DNA of 64,000 nucleotides from Voacanga thouarsii (Eukaryota > Streptophyta > Magnoliopsida > Gentianales > Apocynaceae): contig JANUWF010003375.1 in assembly GCA_026120185.1 (NCBI GenBank), positions 3,476,736 to 3,540,735 on the forward strand. Reading direction: 5' to 3'. Numbering within the stretch: position 1 is the first letter of the stretch; each line of letters opens with the position of its first letter. This document shows, piece by piece, positions 11,080 through 23,593 of the stretch. The notes under the pieces were generated by a model. That model worked only from the letters and a program-made list of their open reading frames with translations. It ran no database searches and was not told the origin of the DNA. A program made the translations under genes and the position numbers.

Positions 11080-13691
11080 CAAAGTATTTCATACATGCAA
11101 TTTCCATACTACATTAGAAGTATAATACAGAATCAAAAAGAGAAAGTGTCTAGACCTATTATGATATAAGACACGTATGAGTGAAAAAAATCACCCAATG
11201 AGTCCCGTGTGTGTTAGTTCTTTATTTAAGAAATAGAGTATATAAAACTCATGGAAAAGCATTTCATTTTTGCATTGGAAACAACTCTTAAACTCTCTAA
11301 CGAAGAGTTTGTTCAGAACTCAATCATTTTTTGAAAATTGTGTTGTAATTTCAAATCATTGCCCCCGATTTCCAAATCACAGGCACTTCTCTAATAGAAG
11401 GTCGGCCTGTATGCAAAGCTCACAAGGCTTTGCCTTCAGCGCCACGTATCATTGTACTTAGACCGTAGCCTACAATGTTGTGCATTGTCGAAAAATAAGT
11501 ACACCGCAGCGTACTACTGAGAGTAAATAATAGGTGTACCGTAGTATACCAAGTGTACTGCAGCACACTCTTGCCACCTTAAGCCAGGGGTCCCAATCCT
11601 GACGTCAATTACCATCAAGGTGTCAAGAAGTCAAATGCTACCGAGTGTCATCGCCCAGCATTCAGGGAATGGCTAAAAAATAAGGTGTGCCTGTAGACGT
11701 GGCAAATGAAAAGTGTTGAACGGCTAGCTAAGATGACTCATCTCAATGTTCTGTCACCCTGTTTGGAGTAAGACAAATCCCAAAACTAACTAGGTTACTT
11801 AGGATCATCTACCTCTGATATGAGCTATAACAAAGATCAAAGTCCTTATTGAGTACTCGACGTTACCAATACCAACCCCTATTGTCTGATCAGGCCAGAT
11901 GGTTATCTCAAGCTCATATCAAAAGATCTTTTCCAAAACTGTGCCAAAACAGGGTAAACTATTCTTTTCAGGCATTAAAATAAGTTTCCAAGAGTATTCG
12001 AGTCATTTTGCTTATATCTGATCTCAAATGTCATTTCCAAGGGTATTTAGGTCATTTTTTTTCATACCCGATCACAAAAGTGTTTACAAAAGTTTCAATA
12101 AGGATATTTCGGTCATTTACCGAATACCTGATTCCAAAGGTTTCATAAAACATTCTAATAAAGACATTTGGATCATTTTTCAAATACCCAATTTCAGAAG
12201 GAATTCATTTTAAGAAATCCAAAATTCTAATCCTAAAATTGGATTAAATTCAAGGTTTCCAATCATGCTTCTATAAAAAGTTCCAATAAAGGCATTGTAG
12301 TCAATATGTGAATACCTGATTACAAAAATTTCCATTTTTTTGAAAATTCAGAGTATTTAATCCAAAAAGGACTAAATTAACAAAATTCAGGCTTTAAGCA
12401 TCTGTTAAGGTTTCTAAGCCAATTATGAAGTTCATTCCAACCCAAAATGGCATAAAATAAATCTTGCTCAGATAAACCTTAGATATATTTAGGGATTTCC
12501 AAAATAATATAAAACATAGCATTTTATGGAAAAGTAAAGCTTACTAGCTTTCAAACAGTTTTAGAAGTTAAAGGGACTCACCATGTGTCCTAATTAAACT
12601 TTTCTCGTGCATAGCCGTTCGACCATCATTTCCACCATTTTCCAACGTATCATTGGTACTGACAAACCTATATCAAATATCATTTTTAGGTTTAGTCGCA
12701 TTTAGTTGAAAAATAGCTGATGGTTAGCTGATGTGTCCGACGGTTGACCGACGAGCTCGACGGTTCGTCGACATCCAGCCGACAGTCAGGCATCGTTCAA
12801 GAAAATGCACAACAGTCGTTCATATTATTTTTCCGTCGTTTGTTCAATTCTTTCATTTTCTTTTTTTCATATCCTTCCTTTCTTCATGAACAAGGAATTA
12901 TGTTCATGTTTCCCATTCATTTCTTCCAAAAATCACATAATTAATTATTCTTAAGTTCATCCATTTTCAAACTAATTTCTGTTATTTCATTTCTTGACAC
13001 ACGATTCTGTTTTGCACATAACTTTCAATCCACAACTCTGATTAGGCTCTATGATGTATCAAAAGGACCATAAGACTCTTAATTTAATTCTTTATAAGCC
13101 CTTTCCCGAGTTCAGGGGTCCATGACAAAGTACAAAGGCAAAAATAACCCCAGTAGTTTGCCGAATCTCAACCATTCATGTTATCTTTTGCTATCCTTTA
13201 ACCTTTAACACCTTGAGAACATTAAATTCAATCAATTTTTCTTCAAATCATCTTTGATCATTCAATTTTCAGATTCCAACAACTCATGAAACTCATGTTT
13301 ATTCAACACAACTTCACTTCTTTAAATCAAAAGCTAACATAATTAATCTTTCTAACCAATTAACAATTATTTTCATTCCACTTCGACCCTTATTTCATCA
13401 ACCAAGATCAACCCTTCAAACTACCAAAAATATTCAATCCTTCATCACACAAAATATTATCCATAAGTTTTCTAGGCAGGCAGCATACATAGACACACAA
13501 AAAACTTCACAAACAAAGTGTATGAATCCTAACTTTTGATCCAAAATCAAGACATGAAAATTATGTTTTCATATTAAAATTGATATCATAATGATCACCA
13601 TTCACCCAACAACAACTTTAATTCAAGCAAGGTAGGGTTTTACCTTGTATTTAAAGCTCTTTGGTGTGATTTACTCCAAGAACCTCGCAAG

Positions 13692-13736
<45 letters not shown>

Positions 13737-13757
13737 TCACTCACTCACTCACTCACA
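13692..13757 (+). repeat. (AC)n followed by (ACTC)n microsatellite
   Basis: About 20 AC units pass directly into about six ACTC units, inside the G1 3' LTR. Confidence 0.97.
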
Positions 13758-14742
13758 CACCTCACCAAGAACACATACTAGCACCTTTTTCTCTCTCTTG
13801 TTGATTTCTTTTTCTCTTGTTTTTCTTTCTTCAAGACTGCCGAAATTCTTGGCTGTATAGCAGCCTTCCCACCACCATTCTCATCAGATTTTTGGCCAAG
13901 AAAATTTTAATTCAATTAAGTATACGGTGGAATTCATGTAGGTGTGTTCCAATCACAATTTCACACACCATTTTCCTTGATTTTCTTCCTTAATTTTTAT
14001 CTTCTCTTTATTTCTTCTGGCTGCTGATTTTCTGGTCATTTTCCAGCCATTCCACTGCCATCTTCATGGAAAAATATTGACCAAATAAATTGCTCAAGGC
14101 ATTAATTGAAGGGATCCACAAGTGATGTATTCCAATCATAATTAAACACATCATTCTTCTATTTATTTTATAACTATTTAATTCCATGTATTTTGCATGA
14201 ATTCTTCATGCAACCTCTCATAAGTTGGCACATGTTCATGGATACCAATCACAAAATGCCACACGTCTAAATTTTCGGTCGTATTTTCAAATTTTCTTCA
14301 AAAATGACCAAAATCATGTCCAAAATAGAAAAATATTTTACTTTACCATTCAACTCTAAAAATTTCACTGAATCCATTGGTAATACTCAAATTCCTCAAT
14401 TCTTTTTTAGTTTGGTCAAAGTCGTGGGCGGGGTCAAAGTGACAAAAATGCCCCCGATAACCCGAATAACATGATTCACACCAAAACGTGCGTTTCATCG
14501 CACTGTTTAATTTTCCTTCTTAGCATCCCTTCAAATTCTTATTTCATTAATAATAGTAGCTTTTCGAAGATTTAGAGTACGGGTAATACAAATCCAATAA
14601 TTACATTCAGGTCCTAACAAAGTATTATTATGCCAAAATATTCGCTTCATTATATTGATCATCTTTTGTTCTGGCCATTGATACAAATTCTCATCCTATT
14701 ACAAGTAGTAGCCAATCAAGGTTTAAAATACAGGGTATTACA

Positions 14743-14760
14743 TTCTCCCCTCCTTACAAA
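14743..14760 (-). promoter_or_regulatory. Polypurine tract of G1
   Basis: The minus strand reads TTTGTAAGGAGGGGAGAA immediately before the LTR start TGTAATACCC. Such a tract primes plus-strand DNA synthesis, and it fixes the 3' LTR boundary and the minus-strand orientation. Confidence 0.85.
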
Positions 14761-14764
14761 AATT

Positions 14765-16180
14765 TCGCCCTCGAAATTGGCTTATACTTGGAATAGTTCT
14801 AGGTACTCTTTCAACATCTTTGCTTCCATTTTCCTAAGTTGCATCTTGCACTAGATGATGATTCCACAATACTTTTACAAGTGGAATTTTCTTATTTCAT
14901 AATTCCTTTTTAGCACACTCCAAGATCTTAATAGACTTTTCCTTATACTTCAATCTTGGAGTCATCTCAATAGGCTCTTGATTCAAAATTTGCGCAGTAT
15001 TAGCTACATACTTCTGAAGTTGGGAGACATGAAACACGTTGTGAATACCTTGATGCTCTACTGGTAAGTCCAATCGATAAGCCACATTCCCAATCCTCTC
15101 GACAATTGGGAATGGTCTAACGTACCTAGGTGCTTGTCCTTTTATTCCTAATTATCGTTGTGGAGTCAACTTCAAGAATACACGATCTTCTTGTACAAAT
15201 TCCAAATCTCTCCTACGTCGATCCATATAACTTTTCTGTCTACTATGAGTTGCCTCCAACTTAGTTTTGATCATCTCCACAGCCTGTTGAACTTTTTTAA
15301 GATCAAAAGCATCCTGCTCTCCTATTTTCCAACCAAAACTTTTCCAATACAATATGGATAGACATTTCCTTCCATATAAAGCTTCAAATAGGGCCATTCC
15401 AATTGTTAATTGATAACTATTATTGTATGTGAATTCTGTATATGCCAAATTATTAATCCATTTAGTTCCAAAACCCAAAGCGCAAACCCATATCTTCCAA
15501 AACTCTATTCACTCGTTCGGTCCATCCATCCATTTGTGGGTGCGCTGCTGTGCTAAATTTTAATATTATCCCATACCTCTATTGCAGTCTAGTCCAAAAC
15601 ATTGAAGTAAATCTAGGATCTCAATCTGACACAATACTAAAGGGTATTCCATGTAGTCTGATTACTTCCTCCATATAAATCTTACTTAATTTCTCTAAAG
15701 AATCTCGTTGGTTAATGGGAATAAAATGAATAGACTTAGTTAGTCGATCCACTATTACCCACATAATATCTTGCTGTCCTACTACTATGGGTAATCTTGT
15801 AATGAAATCCATAGTAATTTCATCCCATTTCTATGATGAAGTAGGTAATGGCTGTAATAACCCTGTAGGTCATTACTGATTATCTCACACTTGCTGACAA
15901 TTTAAACATCGAGCTATAAAGTTTGAAATGTCCTTTTTCATACCAATCCACTAATAATGTCATTTCAAGTCCTAATACATCTTTACGGCTCCTGGATGGA
16001 TAGTATACTTACTCCGATGTGCTTCTGTTAAGATACCTTGTTTCATTGCAGATTGTTTCGGAATACAATATTGATCTCAGTATCATATAATCCCGTCATT
16101 GTCCTTTCAAAACTCATCTCCTCCTTTATTCGCCTCCTTTTGTACCAATTTTTGCAACTCTTCATCTTTATCTTACTCTC
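14765..16180 (-). pseudogene. Integrase with chromodomain-like tail, G1 pol (broken)
   Basis: Integrase inserts retrotransposon DNA into the genome. Visible on the minus strand, in several frames: a degenerate zinc-binding part (CLNCQQV near 15890), the catalytic core with MDFITRLP and DRLTKSIHFIP (15621-15812) and HGIPFSIVSD containing the second catalytic Asp, then FTYNNSYQ and RQKSYMDRRRRDLEF (15152-15478), the C-terminal HNVFHVSQLQKYV (14897-15085), and a chromodomain-like PLVKVLWNHH (about 14830-14860). In the chromodomain the usual Trp of the ATWE motif is a TAG stop. The tail identifies a chromovirus. Stops and frameshifts make it non-functional. Confidence 0.85.
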
Positions 16181-16187
16181 TCTTCAA

Positions 16188-16700
16188 TTATTGTAAGAAA
16201 GCAGGTTGAATGAAGATATTACTCATCCTTATTTCTTCATCTACTGCAAAGGCTTCCAATTCTAGAATTTGTTGTATCCGAAGAGCTGATAAAATTACCT
16301 TCCTACTAAGGGCATCTACTACTATGTTTTCTTTTCCAGGATGATATCTAATTGGACACCTAAATTCTTCTAAAAATTCCATCCACCTACATTGCCTCAT
16401 GCTCAAATCCTTTTGAGTAAAAACATATTTCAAACTTTTATAGTTAGTGAAGACTTCAAACTCAGCTCCATATAAGTAATGTCTCCATTTTTTTAAAGGA
16501 CAGACACAATAGCTGCTAACTCCAAGTCATGTGTAGGGTAATTTTCCTTATGGGGTTTCAATTTTCTAGATATATAAGCTATCACCTTTCTCTCCTGCAT
16601 TAATACTCCTCCTAATCCTTTATTCAATGCATCTGTGTACACCTCAAAAGGTTTGTCCATTATCAGAAATGCCAAAATAGGAGTAAAACTTAACATTTTC
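16188..16700 (-). pseudogene. RNase H domain of G1 pol (broken)
   Basis: RNase H degrades the RNA strand after reverse transcription. The upstream half (16493-16696) shows [16 protein letters not shown] with the first catalytic Asp, and HDLELAAIV with the Glu. The downstream half (16188-16433) shows RYHPGKENIVVDALSRK, the usual gypsy RNase H end. The two halves are separated by a frameshift near 16435-16490. Confidence 0.85.
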
Positions 16701-17410
16701 TTCAGTTCCTAAAAACTTCACTGACACTTTTCGGTCCACATATAAGGAGCTTTCTTTTGGGTAAGTCGAGTCAGAGGTGAAACTATCTTAGATAATCTCT
16801 TAATAAACCTCTGGTAATATCCTACTAATCCTAGAAAACTTCATATTTCAGTTGGAGTCTCGGGACGTTTCTAATTGGTTACCACTTCAACTTGTGCAGG
16901 ATCTACTGTTGTCCTATCTGTAGATGTCACATGTCCCAAGAATACTACTTCTTTTAGCCAAAATTCACACTTACTGAATTTTTGTATATAATCTGGCCTC
17001 CCTTAACATCCCCAATACTTTTTGAAGGTATTGTTCATATTCTTGAGGATCCTTAGAATACATCATCTATGAATATAACCACAAAACTATCTAAGTAAGG
17101 CCGAATGGTTCAGTGCATCAAATCCATGAAAATAGCAGGTGTATTGGTAACACCAAAGGGCATCACTACGAACTCAAAATGTCTATATCGTGTGTTAAAT
17201 GCACTTTTCAGTATATCCACTTTTCGAATCCGAACTTAGTAACATTATTACCTCAAGTCTAACTTCGAAAACCATCACACTCCTTGTAATTGATTAAACA
17301 ATTCATCAACCATAGGCAATGGATATTTAATCTTTACCGTCACTGCATTCAACCCTCGATAATCTATACACATTCGAATTGACCTATCTTTCTTCTTAAC
17401 AAACAATACA
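16700..17410 (-). pseudogene. Reverse transcriptase, C-terminal part, G1
   Basis: Motifs on the minus strand: LFVKKKDRS at the junction with L3, [28 protein letters not shown], and the catalytic F-I-D-D box at 17062-17073. Nonsense changes and frameshifts are scattered. The part upstream of LFVKK lies on the far side of L3, at 21714-21990, and the protein sequence is contiguous across the excised solo LTR. Confidence 0.85.
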
Positions 17411-19711
17411 GGTGCTGTAACACCCCGGATGACCTAGGCTCGCCAGGGCCGGGGATGTCGCCCCGTCCAAAGGATAAGGGGTCTTTATAACTATGTCACA
17501 AATAAAATTGCTGAAATAAACAATACTCAAACTAAAAAGAATTTATTACAACCCAAAATACTTCAAAAGTACATCCATGAAATCCCAAATCAAAAACCAT
17601 AATTAAGATCATCCACACTCATCTCCCCAAAGCAGTACATAAAATAAAAAAAACACATTCTCTTCCAAGGTAGCTACTCACCCACAATAGGATCAACCTG
17701 AAATCATGATAAAAGGTGGTGAGATAGAAATCTCAGTAAGTCCGTGTGTGCTTTGGGTGTTTAGCGGAAACAGTTCATGGATGCAAAGTGTGAAATCTTT
17801 ATAAGAGAAACATTGGCAAGCAATAAACATTAGTCAAAAGCAAGAGTGGCGTTTTGGCTCTTCTAGCCAGACATAAGTAATGAAATCAACCACTCGAAAG
17901 AAAGGGATATGGGTTACCACACTTTGGGCCCCATAACCGGTCAGAATGCCTAACACGTTGTGCAGACTGACAAAAGTAGGTGATCGGCCTACTGGGTAAG
18001 ATACTTCTCATTCTCTATACCCAAACAACCACCGGGTGTCCATTCCGGCAAAAACACAGTCGCTTGACTGAAACAAAATAAACTGCTAGCTCACACTGGC
18101 ACGACTCACTAGAACTGGCATCTTATCCAGGAAGGACTCACCCCTCAGAGGTGGCCACCTACTGAGAGACTCACCTTAACCCTTCAAAGACTAGTCCTAG
18201 TAGTCCACCCTTATTGAGTACTCAACGACATTCCCCACTTGGGATAAAATGAACAAAGCATTGTGCTTCATGAAAATAACAATTTGAGGGTTTCCAAAGC
18301 TTTGGGAGAAATTAGTTTTAGAAAGAGTTTCAAGTTTGGAAAAATTTGCTCAAAGACTTTTAAATAATTTAAGCGTTGGAATTAATGATGAATTCAACCC
18401 TCAATTGCTTTCAAATAATCGAGTGTCCTTGCACTCCACATTTGGCTTGCCATAAGGAAATCATTTCACATCAATCAGGTTTTATGCAGGAGCTTACCTG
18501 ATTCTTGCTCACAACAACAAGGTCTCGAACAGCTGACCTAACCCCATATGGGCAAATACAAATCTTAATCAGATTCAAGCCACAATCCACTTCCTTAGTT
18601 TTAAATCAACTCAATTCACTACTACCATGATCCTAGTGCCCCAAGCTCTAAGGCAAAACAATAATTGAATAGGTTTATAAGCTAAATTTAATTTGTTATT
18701 TAAGATAATTAATGGATTATGAAATAAATTCTAATAAGTTGAAAGTTTAAATCTTGTTAAGGAAAATTTAGAGTTTATTTGTTCAAGAGCCATAGGTGGT
18801 ACTAGGTAAAATAGTGATTTAATGATAGCTTAGTTGTTAGAAAATAATTGAAGCTAAAACTAGTTAAGATTAAATTTAATAAGTCTTTCTTGGAAAATAA
18901 TAAGTAAATCCTTAAGGGTCTTGATCTAGTAAATACTTTATTAAGTATAAATCTTTTTCATAAGGGCTTTAATTAATTTTCTTTACTCTAAATAATATTT
19001 ATTTATTTTATTTTCTAGAAAAATCATTATTTATTTGACCAAAATATCCTTTGCATATATTATAATTCCAAATCTATCCTTCCTAGGGTTTTCGAAATTC
19101 TTTAGCAAAAATTATTAGTAAATATTTTATTCAAGAAATAAAATTTGCTTAGGGACAACTAGATCATGATCAAGATTCCATGGTTAACCATAATCAATAA
19201 CATACTCAATCCTTCAATTCATCAAATCATCCAAGTCTTGCACATAGTCATAGATCTAAATTTATTATTACATGATTTAACCTCTACTAGCATAAACATG
19301 ATCATGGCTTCAAAATCTAATCATGAATATAAATCCTATTCACCCATGGTGACATAATCTCTAGCATGCTTCATCACAAATAATACCTATGACATGCATC
19401 AAATCTCAACTCATCATTAAATCCACCAATATAATCCTTCCAGGCATAAATCCCATCTCCTTCACAATCATACATATACTCATGCTTCAATCAACAACAT
19501 CACATACACAAACCCATCGCCATTCATCAACCTAGAGACATGATTCTAAATTTTAAAAAGAGGATTGAAGGTACTTACTTGATTGATGAATGACTTGAAG
19601 ATGTTTAGAGAAGATCTCAACTCCTAGATGGCAAATCTTATTCAAGAAAGGTGGCGAAAGCATGGCCATGGAGGAAGAGACCATTCGGCCAAAAGAGAGA
19701 ATTTCGGTCCA

Positions 19712-19731
19712 TGAGAGAGAGAGAGAGAGAT
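19712..19731 (+). repeat. (GA)n microsatellite in L3
   Basis: A short GA run; the G2 LTRs carry longer GA runs at the equivalent site (36515-36560 and 45131-45186). Confidence 0.85.
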
Positions 19732-20016
19732 AGAGAAAGAAGTCATTAGTGTGATTATTCATATAGGTTTTCATTAGAGATCAAGTTTGGAGAAGATGAA
19801 GTTGTTAGAATAAATTTACCTTGAAGATGTTCTTGTTCTTCACAGAAATTTCTGCTTTTTGATCCAAAGTAGCAAGATGATTTGTGGAGTTTGATGTTAA
19901 TAAGGGTGTTGATGGATGCACAGCAAGGAGTAGATCAAATCTAGAGATTTTCGTGAGGATTTGAAGTGGTTTGGAAGGGTATTAGGTGTAGAGAAGAAGT
20001 AGGTGTTCTTGGTGTA

Positions 20017-20017
<1 letters not shown>

Positions 20018-20054
<37 letters not shown>
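20018..20054 (+). repeat. (GT)n microsatellite in L3
   Basis: An uninterrupted TG/GT run of about 18 units. Confidence 0.95.
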
Positions 20055-20055
<1 letters not shown>

Positions 20056-21390
20056 CTTGTTGCTTGAAGAAAAATCGAGAGAGGGAGAAGAAGAAGCTGC
20101 CGATTTTCTGAGAAATTGGGACTGGCCAAATCCTAGTAGGGTTTAGAGAGTTGATTCTCTGATTTGGAAGGGAAAAGGAAAGGTTAGTTGTTACAATCCT
20201 TGAAGAATATTTTTGGGAAGTGAATTTGGAAAGTAGATATCTTAACAATATATTGATTTGTTTGGACAGCTTGAAGTCTCCTATGGCTGACTGGATTGTG
20301 CATCTTTTCTGGGGAATTAAAGCTGGTTAAAGGAGGCTTGTGATGGCCGAAACTAAGGTGCACAATGGTGGAGAAGATGTCTGATCAATTGAGCAAAATT
20401 TTATGGAAAGTTGTTAAACAAGATGGCTGAAATTTTGGAAAGTAATCAAGCTAAATTGCAGGGATTTGGTTGAGGGATTTTCGGTCAGCCATGGAGAGAA
20501 TTTCATGCAGAAGCTTCAGGGAACAATGGAGCTCTGTTAATGGAGGTTTAAGGGAGGTTTTGACAGAAGTAGGTTGGGGTTTTTGGTTGGAACAAAATAG
20601 GAAACAAGCTGGACAAAAATTCTGCACAGAAATTTCGCTGTACAGGAATTTTCTGGCAGAATTTTCGTCTGCCATTTCCAGCAGATTTGCAGCGATTTTT
20701 GAAGGGGATTTCAGGGGTATTCAAGGCTGGTTTCCAGACTTCTTTATGGAGGAAAACATGGCTAAGGTTATGCACAAAATCTGGGAGAAAACAGCTTCGT
20801 TTGGAGCTCACCAAGCTGATTTTCGTACAGGAATTTTTCCTGCTTTGCTCCAGCTTGTGCAGTCCGAATTTGGGCAAAAACTTTCAGGTTTCAAACTGAT
20901 CCTAAAGACCATTTTTTTGGTAGCATTTGGGAGGGAATGTGAACTAGAATTTTCGACCTTTTGAAGGTACAACAAGCTGAAAATTTTCAGCTCATTCCAT
21001 GAAGATAGATGAACTAAGATAGAGGAAAAATTTCAGCAAGCTTTCAAGAGGGATTTTCCTCTTGAATTTTTCCACAATTCATTTACATTTTCCAAACCAC
21101 GAGAAGCCTTTTACTAGGACATTTTGATCCTAAAAAACCTTAGTCCTCTACTGAATTTTCTGGAAAGGAAAAGGATAGAACACCTTGATCAAACTAAGGA
21201 GTTGGAAATTAAGAAAAACTAAAGATCAAGGGAGAATGAATTCCCTTTAGGCATTTCGCGAAGAACAAAAGAGTGAAGTGAGAATTCTCCTAACATGTCT
21301 CTCCTAGGACATCATCACCACATTGATCTAAGCCCTCATGGCCGAAACCATCCTTTTCCAAGAAAAATAAAATTTACTCAAGCTAAAGCT

Positions 21391-21463
21391 TCTATGATAG
21401 ACTTTGAACCTTAGACCTCAAGAATTAATTCCAAGGCTCTAACCACTAAACCACAACAACCCT
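21391..21463 (-). other. tRNA-like sequence with A and B boxes in LTR L3
   Basis: On the minus strand TGGTTTAGTGGTTAGAG (21437-21453) matches an RNA polymerase III A box, and TAAGGTTCAAAGTC (21400-21413) a degenerate B box. It lies about 250-320 bases from the LTR sense start, the same distance as in LTR I and both G2 LTRs. The stems are too poor for a working tRNA. Confidence 0.6.
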
Positions 21464-21713
21464 TGTTGCTATTTCTACTAGAAAAATTATTTCTTATTCA
21501 ATCCACAAGCTATCTCCTTATTTTCACCTCGGGCAAAAATTACCATTTTGCCCCTCTCACACATCACTCACCAACAAGACTTCAAGATAATAAAAATCAA
21601 ATTCAAAGCACATAGAAATCATATGAAAACATATTTAATCATGAAATAATGCATGATATGCATCCCAACCCCCCTTACTCTAAGGTTGGTCTTAACTGGG
21701 GTTTCACAGGTTC

Positions 21714-22400
21714 TCCCCAAAATGAAGTACTAGGTCGAACGAATCTTTTATCCATTAATTCCTGTAATTGTTTCTTGAACTCCTATGATTCTGTAGGTGC
21801 CATTCTATAAGGAGTTCTTGAAATTGGTTCTGTTGATGGCACTAAATCAATAGAAAACTCTACCTCTCTCTCTAGTGGTAACTCCTTCAATTCTGTCGAA
21901 AACACATACAAATATTCATTCACCACAGGGACATCTTTGGGTTTCTTAACCTCTCCTGGATTATTAATCACATAAGCCAAGTATCCAGTACACTATTTGC
22001 TAATCATCTTCTAGGCCTTGAGTCCCGATATAAAAGTATTACTCTTTCTTCCAACCTTGCCTACAAGTTCTAATATAGGTTTCCCAGGCAGATGGAATTG
22101 TACTACCTTATATCTGTGGTCAACTTCAGCATGATGCTGAAAGAGCTGGTCTATGTCCAAGATTTCATCATAGTTCCCTATGTGCAAACATATCAAATCT
22201 CCTCCCCGAATTTCATTCTCTACCAAAATGTTACAGCTCTTATGTATTTTCTCATTGTTCATTTGCTTTCATATGAGGTTTCTTCCCCTTTAATCTTCAT
22301 AGCATCAAGAAATGAATTAGCTACAAAGAATGCACAGAACTAGGATCTACCAATACTTTAGAATCATGATAAAAAATAAGAAGCGTACCTTCCACTAATG
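21714..22400 (-). pseudogene. Protease and N-terminal RT region of G1 (broken)
   Basis: On the minus strand the RT N-terminal linker is clear (21783-21980: VEFSIDLVPSTEPISRTPY, preceded by DVPVVNEYLYVF). Upstream, 22011-22262 shows the post-protease segment with HIGNYDEILDIDQLFQHHAEV. The protease active-site region at about 22339-22353 reads DPSSVHS where gypsy elements usually have DSGATHS, followed by a frameshift. The active-site Asp is kept but the Gly is lost, so the protease would be inactive. Confidence 0.8.
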
Positions 22401-23578
22401 TGGCATGATTATCTGTCTTTTCTAATGCAACCACTCAAACATTCACTTGTATCTTGGTAGGTCTGGCTCTAGAGGTAGAAGCTTATCCTGGTTTCCTTCT
22501 TCCTAGTCCTGATCTCTGCTCTTGATTATTTCTTCCGGCTCGACTCCATCCTCCTATCCTTCGAGGGCGAGGGCAGTTGAAACTCTTAAACCCTACCTCT
22601 CCATAGTTAAAGCATCTAAAAGAGGGTTGTCCTCCAGTCGGATCTACCCTCCTATACATTTTTCCTTTCTTCTGCCATCGGGGTTCTCCAGATTATTTCT
22701 TACTCATACCCCAAAATCCACTTCGATTCCTCTCACCGCCTGTTCAATGTCAGCCATCTCTATCCTGGAAGCCATCTCTACTATAACATTATAACTAGTG
22801 GGAGCCATGTTTGCCAATACTCTTTTCAATTCTGGCTGTAGACCTTTCATTTAGCGTCTAATCCTGTCTGCCTCTAAATGGACTAGATGTGGGTAATATT
22901 TTGATAGTCTAATGAATTCAGCAGCATATTACCCCACAGTACGACCTCCATCTCGAAAAGGCTAAAACTCGTCCTCCTTCCTTTCCACCACCTAACTAGG
23001 GATAAACTCCTTCTTTAAACTAGTCTTAAAATTCATCCACTCCCACTCTTGTTGATTTATTTCTCTTGCACACCAATCTTGGGTAGGTCCTATTAACTGA
23101 AATGTATCAAGTTGTACATTCCTTTGCTCTAAATAATTTAGAGCTGCAAAAATCTTCTCCATTTGTTCGATCCAATTTTCAGCCTCTTGTTCCAAATCAG
23201 GCCACCCTTGAAATTGCAGAGGGTGAAATTTCAAAACGAGCTTAAGAGCTCGGTCCGATTTGAATTCATTTTGTTGAATTTTCCTGCTCATACTTATTCA
23301 TTCTAGTATTCTCATTTGCTCTAGTGGCAGTCTCAGTCAACTTTTGAATGGTATTAGCCATTTCCTGGAAAGTTTAGAATATTGGGTGATCCAAAGTTGT
23401 AAGGTAGGAACCGTCCATATGCGGTTTCTTCACTATTAGCTTAGGGTGATTCCGAGTAATTCAGATCGTCCGGGAGTTTTTTTAGGAGGTAACCTGCCCT
23501 TGTCGTTCTTTTCCGTCCTACTTATACAATGAAAGAGTTCTATCAAATCCTATGATGATACCACAGTTCTATATACTA
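22400..23578 (-). pseudogene. gag of G1 (broken)
   Basis: Gag forms the virus-like particle. The capsid part at 22992-23291 shows the retrotransposon gag pattern with FQGWPDLEQEAENWIEQMEK and WEWMNFKTSLKKEF. A degenerate CCHC zinc knuckle (YYGEVGFKSFNCPRPR) is at about 22560-22610, with at least one of the Cys positions lost. Frames are interrupted by stops and shifts. It sits directly inside the primer site, as expected for the first gene. Confidence 0.8.
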
Positions 23579-23593
23579 GGCTCTGATACCAAT
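23579..23593 (-). promoter_or_regulatory. Primer-binding site of G1
   Basis: The minus strand reads TTGGTATCAGAGCC next to the LTR end TGAAACACC (mutated TGTAACACC). It matches the 3' end of plant initiator tRNA-Met and fixes the 5' LTR boundary. Confidence 0.85.

Larger units (their letters stand above)
10899..14742 (-). mobile_element. 3' LTR of G1, 3.84 kb
   Basis: The + strand begins TGTAACACCCCTACTC and ends CAGGGTATTACA, next to the polypurine tract. It includes an (AT)n run at 11054-11079 and an (AC)n/(ACTC)n run at 13692-13757. The U5 part (10899-11780) is the region that reappears twice, head to head, at 23594-25432. Its U3 start resembles that of L1 distantly. No coding function is evident. 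Confidence 0.9.
17416..21708 (-). mobile_element. Solo chromoviral LTR L3, 4.29 kb, inside the RT gene of G1
   Basis: It begins TGTAACACCCCGG and ends GGGGTTTCACA, with duplications GGTGC (17411-17415) and GGTTC (21709-21713), one base different. Removing it restores the RT reading. No gag or pol is inside. In sense (minus) orientation it starts TGTGAAACCCC, like G2 (TGTAAAACCCC) and LTR I. Segment 17940-18230 matches G2 LTR at 43340-43560. It carries a tRNA-like sequence at 21391-21463 and the U5 stem-loop at 17461-17480. A 164-codon antisense ORF at 20470-20964 has no recognisable domain. Confidence 0.92.

Noticed and set aside
20470..20964. 164-codon ORF, among the longest in the window
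   Set aside because: It is antisense to solo LTR L3, overlaps other open frames of similar size on the minus strand, and has no recognisable motif; the segment is merely less AT-rich.
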